NCBI RefSeq assembly: GCF_036884655.1
Contig: NC_088342.1
Coordinates: 30,657,001 to 30,721,000, forward strand
Reading direction: 5' to 3'
From: Musa acuminata AAA Group
Lineage: Eukaryota > Streptophyta > Magnoliopsida > Zingiberales > Musaceae
Length of the DNA stretch: 64,000 nucleotides
Shown here: positions 36,291 through 46,122 of the stretch, in pieces
How the letters are laid out: each line of letters starts with the position of its first letter
Numbering within the stretch: the stretch's first letter is position 1
Notes under the pieces: model-generated
The model's database searches: none
Told to the model about the DNA's origin: nothing
The model's input: only the letters and a program-made list of their open reading frames with translations
Position numbers and translations under genes: made by a program

Positions 36291-36974
36291 TGTTAGGATC
36301 GAGTCGGCACTAAGAGGGGGGGGGGGGGTGTGTGTAAATTAGTGCAGCGGATAAAAACATCAATTTTGAAAACTTTCGTAATTTAAAATTTGATTTCGAC
36401 CAAAACTGTTTCGGGGATATATTAACTTGAAATCATTTTCGTAAGGTAGTGAGAGCAGTAAGCAGGTAAGGCAGTTTGCAGTAAAGATAAATTGCAAGAA
36501 TGGAAATGTAAACTAAGTTTTATAGTGGTTCGGTCGTCGTGACTTACATCCACTCTCGATTCCTCTTCCGTCGAGACCACCGGCATCCACTAATGATCTA
36601 CCTTCCATGGGTGAAGATCAACTACCCTTACAACTTGATTCTCCTTTTGACAGGTTTAGAAGAGAACCTTTACAACCTATTTTTACAAAGCTTCCCTCAC
36701 ACTCTCCCTTAGAATGATCTCTAAACTTTAGGAGGAGGGACTCTACACTTTACAAAGGTTTTCAACTCTAGAAACACAGAGTTTTTGTTCACTTTTCTTG
36801 CTACTCCATGCAGGAATAGCTGGGGTATTTATAGACCCCAAATGGCTTCAAAACTTGGAGCCAAAGTTCAAATCCCCAAAATTTTGGCGTACGGGCGATA
36901 CCACCACTTGCAGCCTAACACTGGGCGGTACCACCATATGACAATCTCGGAGACTGAGTCTGGGCGGTACCATA
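36291..36974 (-). repeat. 5' LTR of D, segment 1 of 3
   Basis: Starts TGTTAGGATCGAGTCGGC with a G run at 36315-36327, and runs into the palindrome region (GGGCGGTACC, 36963-36972). It is cut there by element C. The sequence continues at 43539 with CCACCGCC, as expected for the intact LTR. Confidence 0.85.
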
Positions 36975-38273
36975 TGTTAGGATCAAGAGCGGCACTAAGA
37001 GGGGGGGTGAATTAGTATAGCGAAGAAAAGCGTTGATTCCAAAAAATATTTGTTTCGATTTAATCCGTTTCGGAGAAAAATTGAACTTGAAAGTTTTTAT
37101 AAAAGTGCGAAGAGAAGATTAAGGAAGTTTGCAGTTATGTAAATTGCACAAATGAAAAGCAAACCAGAATTTAGAGTGGTTCGATCATTGTGACCTACAT
37201 CCACTTTCGGTTTCCTCCTCCGTCGAGGTCACCGACGTCCACTAATGGCCTTCCTTCAAAAGGCGAAGACCAACCACCTTTTACAGCTCTTTCTCCTTTT
37301 GCCGGGTTTAAGAGATAACATTTACAAGCCTCACTCCTCTTTCTTGGATGTTTACAAGGCTAAGAGAGGGAGGGGAGGACTCTTTCTCACTTTTACAACA
37401 TTTAATACCTCAAAGATTCAAGAATATGCTAACACTTTTGTGCCCTTTCATGTAGAAAAGCGTGGGGTTTTTATAGGCCCCAATGGCTTCAAAATTGGAG
37501 CCAAAAGTGTCACATCCCCGGATTTTATGGTACTGGCAGTACCACTGCCATCACTGGGTGGTACTACCACCTGCAGTCTGACACTGGGCGGTACTACCAC
37601 CTGTAGTCTGACATTGAGTGGTACCACCACCGAGTTTGGGCTGTACCATCGCCTGACAGAGCTCGAAGATTGAGCTTTGGCAGTACCACCGCTTGATAGG
37701 GGCGGTACCACTGCCCAGACCACTTGGGAGAGGGGGTCTCCCAAGCGGTGCCACTACCGGCCATGATTTCAAGGGTTGAATGAGCTGTTCAATCCGGCCC
37801 AATTCAGTGCTGATAAGGGCCTAGTAGGCCCCCTAATTAAGTTAGTGGGATTACCTCTCAATTCTAATTCAATCTACTATCTAACTTCAATAACTAAGAT
37901 ATAATCAAAGCACTATTGTTCCGGTATGTCAATTGCTCTTCCGGTGAGCTTCCGGCGATCTTCCGAGGAACTCTTGGTAATATTCTGGCAGACTCTCGGC
38001 AAACTCTCGGACTTTACGATGATCTTCTTGGCGAGTTCCGATGAGTTTCTTTAGCAAGCTCCTGGACTTCTCGGTTGGTTCTGGCAGAACTTCCTACGAA
38101 CATCCGGACTTTCGACGAACTCTTGAACTTCCAACGAGATCTCGATCTTGACTTCGGCACAACACATTCTTTGTCTTATTGGTATCGTAGTTAATCCTGC
38201 ACACTTTTCTTAACATATAGATTAGATCAAACAATTTACAATTGATTTCATCATCAAAATATGAGATTCAACA
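36975..38273 (-). repeat. 3' LTR of element C
   Basis: 1299 bases, TGTTAGGATCAAGAGCGG to GAGATTCAACA. It matches the other C LTR closely, with scattered differences. Palindromic GGCGGTACTACCACC-type words lie at 37533-37770. Confidence 0.88.
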
Positions 38274-39493
38274 ATCTCTCCCTTTTTGATGATGATAATC
38301 AGTTGATAACAGAGTTAACCTTAACTCCCCCTATCTATATGCCATACTTGAGAAAATACATTCTTGAATTCAAGACCTTTAAATTCAAGTATCAAACCGA
38401 TAAATTAAGTTCATTTAAACTTATCAACATGCATATCATGATACTTATAATGATTTACCAATTCAAAATACGATGCCTCGTATTTGTAAAAATGATGTCA
38501 AGGCATGACATCCATTTTCAAGCCCAATGATAATCAATCATTATTTACGAATTTTGAATATGAATTTTAACAAGATGACAATTCTTGATAAAAGATAACA
38601 ATTCATCAATCCATGGCAAGATATTAATTGTAAATAGCAAGTTGAGCTTATGATATCTTAACATAACGAGAGACATTTATCAAGTATCTACAATGCAATA
38701 CATTTTACAGATTGGTTAATATGTCAAGTTGTCATCAATTTGTCATATTTCTCCCCCTTTGTCATCAACAAAAAGGAGAATAATTCAACAATGCAAGTGT
38801 GGTAAAAATTCAAGCAAGTTTCACACTAACTTATTCAATTGATATTGCATCGTTGCATGATAACATTCAAAAACTTCAAAAGTTATTAACATTAAAGTAA
38901 TAGATTTCATCAACTTCTCCCCCTTTGTCATCAAAACATTTGCATGAAGGAGAGGAAGGAAGGTAAGGAGGAAATCCATTAATAACCAAATTTATGAAAT
39001 GATTTGAACTAAGTCAAACACAAGTTTCATTAAATCATGCTTCAATTTTGACAAAAAGAAGAGATTCATGAAAAAGAATCAAAATATTCATATGAAATCA
39101 AATCCTCATTCTTGCAAGTGATCATCTCGTACTTAAAAATTCATAAAACTTCTTCTTTCATGAGAAGAGTAAGGAATAATTTATGTGAAAGAAGCATCAT
39201 ATGAAAGAGAAATTCCATGAATAAACCTTCATAAATCAAATCTATTTCTCATTAAAAATTTGATACTTAGTAGATTCATATTTCGAATTTCATGAAAGCC
39301 TTATTTATGAAATAGTTTCATGAGGGTTTTAAAGAATCAAGAAAGTTTAGAAAAGATAAACATCAAATTCATGTATTTGGACAATTTAACATTCCTAACT
39401 TTCTTCTAATAAAATCAAATTGTTCTTCACTTAAAGGTTTTGTAAAGATGTCAGCTAATTAATGTTTCATATCAATGAACTCTAGGATTACAA
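38274..39493 (-). pseudogene. Element C 3' non-coding region and RNase H C-terminus
   Basis: 38274-39385 is non-coding. It contains the polypurine tract at the LTR edge and copies of the CTCCCCCTTTGTCATCAA motif at 38752 and 38914. 39386-39480 encodes, in minus sense, the end of RNase H (LADIFTKPLSEEQFDFIRRKLGM), matching element B. The upstream part of RNase H is missing. Confidence 0.75.
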
Positions 39494-40021
39494 ATTGTGA
39501 ATTAGTGCAGCGATAAAAATGTCGGTTTCAAAAATCTCGTTTCGTACGATTAAAACCGATCTCGAAAATCTATACTTGAAAGCGTATGCGAGCGTAGGCA
39601 TAGTAAAAGCACAGTAAGGAGGAGAGGTAGTTTGCTATAAAAATAAAAAACTAAATGCAAACCGAGTTTATAGTGGTTCGGTCGTCGTGACCTACATCCA
39701 CTCCCGATTCCTCCTCCGTCGAGGCTACCGGCATCCACTATCGATCTTCCTTCAATAGGTGAAGACCAACTATCTTTTACAGCTCTATCTCCTTTTACCG
39801 GGTTTAGGAGATAACCCTTACACCCTCATTTACTCCTCTCTCAAACTATTCTAACACTTAGAAGAAGGAGAGGAGTTCACACAAGATTGCAGCAGTGTTT
39901 CTTTCTTTTTTCACTCTCAATACTTGTGTAGTTTAACCAGGGATGAGAGGGGTATTTATAGGCTTCAAGTTGATTCAAACGTGGAGCCTAAAAAGGTCTC
40001 ATCTTGGATTTCCCGGGTCCT
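39494..40021 (-). mobile_element. Truncated SIRE LTR fragment inside element C
   Basis: Begins GTGAATTAGTGCAGCG, a point ~40 bases inside a SIRE LTR, then GTGGTTCGGTCGTCGTGACC and TATTTATAGGC, and stops at GGTCTCATCTTGGATTTCCC before the palindrome region. Neither LTR terminus nor target duplication is present. It bridges a deletion of most of pol. Confidence 0.8.
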
Positions 40022-42140
40022 GGATGTTGAAACTATATTTTATTTGTTTTCCTAGTTTACATGCATTACACACATTATCTTTAATGAACTTAATGTGAGG
40101 AATTCCTCTTACAAGTTCTTTAGATGAGATTTAAGAGATTAGTTTCATACTAGCATGACCTAATCTTCTATGCCAAAGCCAAGCATCATCATTCAAAACC
40201 GAAAAACACATTTCATTACAAAGATCATTAATGTTGATAGTGTATATATTATTTTATTTTAGGACAATCATAGATGCGTTTTTGTATGGTTTTTCAATAA
40301 TGCAAGCATTGGATTCAAATCTAATGATGTATCCTTTATCACACAATTGACTAATGTCTTATCAATCAATAACACATCTTCAATAAAGAAGTTGGATTTG
40401 TTCTTTTGCCAATGATTTTACCCTTGTTGTTGTCTCCGAAGGTAACATATCCTTCATCTATGATAGTGAGCTTAGAGAATTGAGATGGATCTCTGGTCAT
40501 ATGCCTTGAGTATCCACTATCAAGGTACCATCTCTTGCTCCTAGCTTATGATGGTAAATGTTTCTACAAAAAAGGATGATTTTTATATACCCATTTGACC
40601 TTGGATGCCTAAAAAATCGATCGGCTTAACTTGTCATTTTGCATGAAGTTCTTTATGGTTCCTTTAGGAACCCAAATTAATTCGTGTGGACTATATTTCT
40701 TAAATGGACAATGATAAGCTACATGCCCAAATTTGTAACAAAAGTTACATTTGTTTTAGGGTGAAACATGCAAAGTAGGGCTTTTAACAAAGGTGGTTAG
40801 ATTTTGGTGAGAGCTACTCACAAATCCGATTCCGTATTTTCTATGAACGTGACCCTTATTGGCAAGGATCATGTTCAAGGACTTGCTACCAACCTCAAAA
40901 TTTTCTAAGGTTTCCTTAAGTAGCAAGGTTTCCTTTTGAAGTATTTCTAGCTCATCACATTTCATATATGGAGCTAAATTATCATTGTGCTCAACTTTTA
41001 ATCTATCGAAATCACTAACAAGAGAAGCATGCTCTTTTTTCAACAATTTATATTTTTTACTAATTAATTTATATTCATCAAATAAATCATGAAAAGCATT
41101 TAATAGTTCATCAAAGGATAAATTTGCATCAAATGAACTACTCACCTCATCTCCAATAGCCATTAGCGCATAGTGAGCAACTTGCTCGGTGTTGGTGGGC
41201 TCCTCTTCTTCGGATGCACTTGAGTCATCCCAAGTTGCTTTAAGAGCCTTCTTCTTCTTTGGTTGCTTCCTCTTTGCTTGGGGACATTCACTCTTGAAGT
41301 GTTCTGGCTTCTTGCATTCATAGCATATCACTTGTTCTTTCTTAGGTTCAATTTTATTTTTAGTATAATTTTTAAATTTATTTATTTTTATGAATTTTTT
41401 TAACTTTCTTGTTAAGAGTGCAAAGTCTTCATCAAAGTCCTAATTACTTGAATTTTCTTTCAAGTGGTCTTCTTGAGTTTTTAGTGCCATATCCTTATTG
41501 TTTTTTGAAAGGTTATTTTCAAACTCTTCATGAGCATTACAAGTCATCTCATAAGTCATTAGTGACCCGATTAGTTTTTCAAGAGGAAAGTTATTTAAAT
41601 CTTTGGCCTCTTGAATGACTGTGACTTTAGGGTCCCAACTCTTTGGAAGAGATCTTAAAATTTTATTAACAAGTTCAAAATCCGAAAAACCTTTACCAAG
41701 TCCTTTTAGACTATTAACGATATCCGTAAATCGGGTGTACATATCTCCAATAGTCTCACTCGGTTTCATCCGAAACAACTCATAAGTGTGCACTAAAAGA
41801 TTAATTTTGACTCCTTCACTCTATTAGTGCCTTGATGAGTCATTTCGAGTGTGTACCAAATATCAAAAGCTATTTCACAAATAGACACATGATTGAACTT
41901 GTTTTTATCTAAAGCACAAAACAAGGCATTCATAGCCTTGGTGTTTAAAGCGAAAGTCTTGTTTTTCAACTCATTCCAATCGTTCATTAGAAGTGAAGAC
42001 TTTTGAATCCCATTTTCTACAATATTCTATAATTTAAAATCCATTGAAATTAGGAAGATCATCATTTTAGTCTTCCAATATGTGTAATCCGTCCCATTGA
42101 ACATGGGTGGACATGTAATTGAATGACCCTCTAGGTTACC
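40022..42140 (-). pseudogene. Element C gag, protease and GAG-pre-integrase, broken
   Basis: In minus order: Gag N-terminus with DYTYWKTKM near 42090 and KNKFNHVSICEIAFDIW (41793-41987), then SLKGLGKGFSDFELVNKILRS (41440-41793), a zinc knuckle CYECKKPEHFKSEC near 41290-41331, KKKKALKATWDDSSASEEEE, and the long autonomous-type tail to 40756. Farther on are a protease remnant near 40500 (YGDNN-type phrases) and GAG-pre-integrase to 40022. Frameshifts near 41793 and stops elsewhere make it inactive. Confidence 0.83.
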
Positions 42141-42202
42141 AACAAATACTCTCTCTCTTAGGTTTTAAACCAAATGAGAGTGAACCTTGCTCTTATACCA
42201 AT

Positions 42203-43538
42203 TGTTAGAATCAAGAGCGGTACTAAGAGGGGGGTGAATTAGTGCAGCGAAGAAAAGCATTGATTCCAAAAAATATTTATTTCGATTCAATCTGTTTCGG
42301 AGAGAAATTGAACTTGAAAGCTTCCGTAAAGTGCAAAGAGAAGATTAAGGAAGTTTGTAGTTATGTAAATTGCACAAATGAAAAGCAAACCAGAATTTAG
42401 AATGGTTTGATCATTGTGACCTACATCCACTTTCGGATTCCTCCTTCGTCAAGCTCACTGGCGTCCACTAATGGCCTTCCTTCAATAGGCGAAGACCAAG
42501 CACCTTTTACAGTTCTTTCTCCTTTTGTCGGGTTTAGGAGATAACCCTTACAAGCCTCACTCCTCTTTCTTGGATGTTTACAAAGCTAAGAGAGGGAGGG
42601 GAGGACTCTTTCTCACATTTACAATATTTAACACCTCAAAGATTCAAGAATATGCTAACACTTTCGTGCCCTTTCATGTAGAAAAGCGTGGGGTTTTTAT
42701 ATGCCCCAATGGCTTCAAAATTGGAGCCAAAAGTGTCACATCCCCGGATTTTATGGTACTGGCAGTACCACCGCCATCATTGGGCGGTACTACCACCTGC
42801 AGTCTGACACTGGGCGGTACTACCATCTGCAGTCTAACACTAGGCGGTACCACCACCCAGTTTGGGCTGTACCATCGCCTGACAGAGCCCGAAGATCGAG
42901 CTTTGGCAGTACCACCGTTTGATAGGGGCGGTACCACTGCCCAGACCACTTGGGAGAGGGGGTCTCCCAAGCAGTGCCACTGCCGGCCATGATTTCAAGG
43001 GTTGAATGAGCTGTTCAATCCGGCCCAATTCAGTGCTGATAAGGGCCTAGTAGGCCCCTAATTAAGTTAGTGGGATTACCTCCCAATTCTAATTCAATCT
43101 ATTGTCTAACTTCAATAACTAAGATATAATTAAAGCACTATTATTCCAGTATGTCAATTGCTCTTCCGGCGAGCTTCTAGCGATCTTCCGACGAACTCTT
43201 GGTAATATTCTGGTAGACTCTCGGCAAACTCCCAGACTTTACGATAATCTTCTTGGCAAGTTCCGATGAGTTTCTTTAGCAAGCTCCTGGACTTCTCGGT
43301 TGGTTCCAGCAGAACTTCCTACGAACATCCGGACTTCCGACGAACTCTTGAACTTCTGATGAACGTCCGGACTTTCAACAAACTCTTGAACTTCCAATGA
43401 GATCTCAATCTTAACTTTGGCACAACACCTACTTTATGTCTTACTGCTATTGTAGTTAATCCTACACACTTTTCTCAATATATAGATTAGATCAAATAAT
43501 TTATAATTGATTTTATCATCAAAATTCGAGATTCAACA
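42203..43538 (-). repeat. 5' LTR of element C
   Basis: 1336 bases, TGTTAGAATCAAGAGCGG to CGAGATTCAACA. Compared with the other C LTR it carries many substitutions and a small duplication near 43330-43390 (GACGAACTCTTGAACTTC repeated), so C is clearly older than the 43631 element. Confidence 0.88.
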
Positions 43539-43630
43539 CCACCGCCTAAAACAATTTTGGAGACTGTGCCACGTCGGTTCCACTTGTTGGGTCACTGTTT
43601 GGGCCTTTTCACTTAGCCAAACACAGCCCA
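43539..43630 (-). repeat. 5' LTR of D, segment 2 of 3
   Basis: CCACCGCCTAAAAC to ACACAGCCCA. It matches the corresponding part of D's other LTR (about 31930-32035: GTGCCACGTCGGTTC, GGGTCACTGTTT). The last five bases, GCCCA, are the target duplication of the next element. Confidence 0.85.
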
Positions 43631-44441
43631 TGTTGAATCTCGGATTTTGATGATGAAACTAATTGATTGTGTTTAAATGTTTGACTACATTTTGAGTGAT
43701 ACAGGTCTACTCGATCAGGATTAGACAATTAACGCAGGAGGAATTGACGTTGCGTCGGAGGAGATCACGTCAGGATATTGGATGGCAGAAGGCTTCGGGC
43801 GTCGGGCATCGGGCCAAGAGCAGAATTGCGCCAAGGATATCGGCATTGTGGAGTTCAACCGCCGATTGGGCAACAAGCCGCAAGAGAGGACGATGCGCCG
43901 AAGAATCGGACGAAGCGCCAACCAATGACGTGCCAAGCAACAGAATGTCAATTCGCTTTATAATAATTGTCTAGATCGGAGTAGAGTTTTGGTTTGTGTG
44001 TGCAGGATTAACTACGATAACCAAAAAAAACACAAAGCGAGAATACCGGAGTCAAGCTCGATGGACGTTTAAGAGACCGAAGAATCATCGGAGATGCTGC
44101 CGGAACCATCCGAGAAGAAATCGGGAACGTGTTGGAAGTTCGCCGAAGAAATCGTCGGAGGCTCGCGGAGATCACCAAGAAGGCTCGGCTACTCGTTAAA
44201 GTCATCATAAAGATTGGGAGCTTGCAGGGAGTCCGTCGGAAGAGTTCGTCGGAAAAGCTCGCCGGAACAAGACTCGACGTTCGCGGTTAAAAAACTTGCT
44301 TAGGATGTTTTTTTTATGTAGTTCACCTGTAATTAGGATTAGGATTAAGAGATAATCCTATATCCTGGTTAGGGGCCAACTGGGGCCAAAATCAGATTTG
44401 GTTTGGGCGAAAAATAAGCCAAACCAATGAATCGGAAAGTC

Positions 44442-44583
44442 AGGCGGTGGAACCGCCTGGCTGGGCGGTGGCACCGCCCAGCACCCGAGTGCTGGGCGGT
44501 GACACCTCCTTGGCTGGGCGGTGGCACCGCCCAGCACCCGAACGCTGGGCGGTGGCACCGCCTGGCTGGGCGGTGGAACCGCC
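44442..44583 (+). repeat. Palindrome array in the LTR promoter region
   Basis: Five or six copies of an imperfect palindrome, GGCGGTGG(C/A)ACCGCC, alternate with CAGCACCCGAGTGCTG, itself palindromic. Each unit can fold on itself, and neighbours can pair with each other. An identical array lies at 50190-50331 in the other LTR. Comparable arrays of divergent sequence occur in every other SIRE LTR in the window. Confidence 0.9.
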
Positions 44584-44645
44584 AGCACCGGGAACCCTAA
44601 GAGAATTCAAATTTTGGAGCCCAAAATTTGAATCCTCTTGAGGCC

Positions 44646-44657
44646 TATAAATACCCC
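44646..44657 (+). promoter_or_regulatory. LTR TATA box
   Basis: TATAAATACCCC, downstream of the palindrome array. The same TATAAATA core occurs at the corresponding place in the other SIRE LTRs (for example 19447, and on the minus strand near 36832, 42700 and 51892). This is the likely U3 promoter. Confidence 0.7.
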
Positions 44658-45153
44658 TCAAATCTCAGCTGAGGTTACAACTTTTGAGAAGCATTTTGAT
44701 TGAGAGAAAAGTCTTAGAAAGTCTTAGCAAGTCTTGTTTTCAATTTGCTAGAGAGTTCTCCTCCTTCTTTCTTATTGAAAATTTGTAAGAGGTTGAGCTG
44801 CTTGTAAAAGGTTGTAAGAGGGGTGTTTACCCTTCCATTTCAAGAGACTTGCTAGTGGAAGGTGGGAGCCTCATCGAAGAGGGGCCTCGCAAGTGGAGTA
44901 GGTCATTTGACCGAACCACTCTAAAAATCGGCGTAATCTCTGGTTTGCTTTTTATTATTGTCATTTACATTACTGCAAATCTTCTTACTGCTTTAGTTCC
45001 TTATTACTCTTGCTGCGCAACTTTAAGAATACGCCTTCAAGTTAAATTTCTCAAGTTTCATTCTTAACGTACGAAAGATTTTGTTAAAATCGAAGTTTTA
45101 ATCCGCTGCACTAATTCACCCCCCCCTCTTAGTGCCGCTCCGATCCTAACAAG

Positions 45154-45166
45154 TGGTATCAGAGCC
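45154..45166 (+). other. Primer-binding site, initiator tRNA-Met
   Basis: TGGTATCAGAGCC, two bases after the LTR end at 45151. It is the standard Ty1/copia primer site and is unmutated. Confidence 0.95.
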
Positions 45167-45201
45167 ACGGTTTTCTACTTTGGTTTAACACCCAAATAGA
45201 A

Positions 45202-46122
45202 ATGGCTCTTTATGGCTTTCAAGAGGGTCACTCTCTCATTCGTCCTCCCTTTTTCAATGGGACGGACTACACTTGTTGGAAAACTCGAATGAGAGTTTTC
45301 TTACTTTCTTTGGATTTGAATTTATGGGACATAGTCGAAAATGGATTTGAAATGTCTTTTCTCCCAATGAACCATTGGAATGATTTGGAGAAGAAGATGT
45401 TTTCTTTAAATGCAAAGGCTATGAATGCCTTATATTGTGCACTTGACAAAAGTGAATTTAATCGCGTTTCGATGTGTGACTCGGCTTTTGATATTTGGAG
45501 AACTCTAGAGGTCACTCATGAAGGCACTAGCCGAGTGAAAGAGTCCAAAATCAATATTCTTGTGCATTCTTACGAACTTTTCCGGATGAAACCAAGTGAG
45601 TCCATCGGAGACATGTACACCCGGTTCACGGATGTCATCAATGGACTCAAAGCTCTTGGTAAAAGTTTTTCTAATTTTGAACTAGTCACTAAAATCTTAA
45701 GATCCCTTCCAAAAAGTTGGGATCCAAAAGTTACGGCCATTCAAGAGGCCAAGGACCTTAAAACATTCCCTCTCGAAGAACTTATTGGGTCTCTAATGAC
45801 CTACGAAATGAACAATGTGACAAAAAAGAAACTCGAGAACAACCTTCCAAATGATAGGAAGGATTTGGGACATAGAACACATGAATACCACTCGAGCATA
45901 AGCTCAAGTGATGATGAACTTAAACTACAAATGAAACAAAAATTAAAAAGCAAAAAGAATGGAACTACTTGCTTTGAACGCAAGAAGAACAAAAGTTGGG
46001 ATGAATTGAGCTCTTCCGAAGACGAGGAGAAAATCAAGAAAGGCGAGGTGGCAAACTATGCCTCACCCTCTTACAACAATGAGGTAATCAAAATCCCACT
46101 AATTTATTTTGATATTACATAA
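45202..46122 (+). CDS. gag: Intact Gag without zinc knuckle (gag-only element)
   Basis: 306 aa from the ATG at 45202, 36 bases after the primer site, with no stop or frameshift. The N-terminal copia Gag domain has NGTDYTCWKTRMRVFLLSLD (about 20-39) and NALYCALDKSEFNRVS. The central UBN2-type capsid-like part has MYTRFTDVINGLKALGKSF, LRSLPKSWDPKVTAIQEAK and FPLEELIGSLMTYEM. The C-terminus is lysine-rich, then acidic (SSSEDEE), and ends NEVIKIPLIYFDIT. Where autonomous SIRE Gag has CYECKK-GHFKSEC, this has only TTCFERKKNKSW, so no CCHC knuckle. It should build particles in the cytoplasm, but RNA binding through a knuckle is lost. It may co-assemble with Gag from autonomous relatives; that is inference. 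Confidence 0.9.
   Translation: MALYGFQEGHSLIRPPFFNGTDYTCWKTRMRVFLLSLDLNLWDIVENGFEMSFLPMNHWNDLEKKMFSLNAKAMNALYCALDKSEFNRVSMCDSAFDIWRTLEVTHEGTSRVKESKINILVHSYELFRMKPSESIGDMYTRFTDVINGLKALGKSFSNFELVTKILRSLPKSWDPKVTAIQEAKDLKTFPLEELIGSLMTYEMNNVTKKKLENNLPNDRKDLGHRTHEYHSSISSSDDELKLQMKQKLKSKKNGTTCFERKKNKSWDELSSSEDEEKIKKGEVANYASPSYNNEVIKIPLIYFDIT

Larger units (their letters stand above)
31231..36974 (-). mobile_element. Gag-only SIRE derivative D, left part
   Basis: Minus orientation: 3' LTR 31231-32782, polypurine tract ~32783-32800, non-coding region to 35279, decayed gag 35280-36239, primer site 36276-36289, and the first 684 bases of the 5' LTR (36291-36974). The 5' LTR then continues in pieces at 43539-43630 and 50905-51062, interrupted by three later elements; its outer end is not in the window. 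No pol domain is present. This is the second copy of the gag-only design. Confidence 0.82.
36975..43538 (-). mobile_element. SIRE-like element C, pol largely replaced by an LTR fragment
   Basis: A complete-ended minus element: 3' LTR 36975-38273, 5' LTR 42203-43538, primer site 42189-42200. Flanks are CCATA (36970-36974) and CCACC (43539-43543), a target duplication with two changes. Inside, gag with zinc knuckle, protease remnant and GAG-pre-integrase are followed at once by a truncated foreign LTR (39494-40021) and then the last part of RNase H. Integrase core, reverse transcriptase and most of RNase H are gone. It sits inside the palindrome array of D's LTR. Confidence 0.85.
43631..45151 (+). 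repeat. 5' LTR of the young gag-only element
   Basis: TGTTGAATCTCGG to GATCCTAACA. A palindrome array, GGCGGTGGCACCGCC and variants, fills 44442-44583. The TATAAATACCCC core is at 44646-44657, about 60 bases downstream, so the array sits just upstream of the probable start of transcription. A C run (45119-45126) precedes CTCTTAGTGCCGC near the end. Confidence 0.93.

Noticed and set aside
43696..45067. Several frames of 60-92 codons in both copies of the young LTR
   Set aside because: They recur because the LTRs are duplicated. They span the palindrome array and promoter and match no protein.
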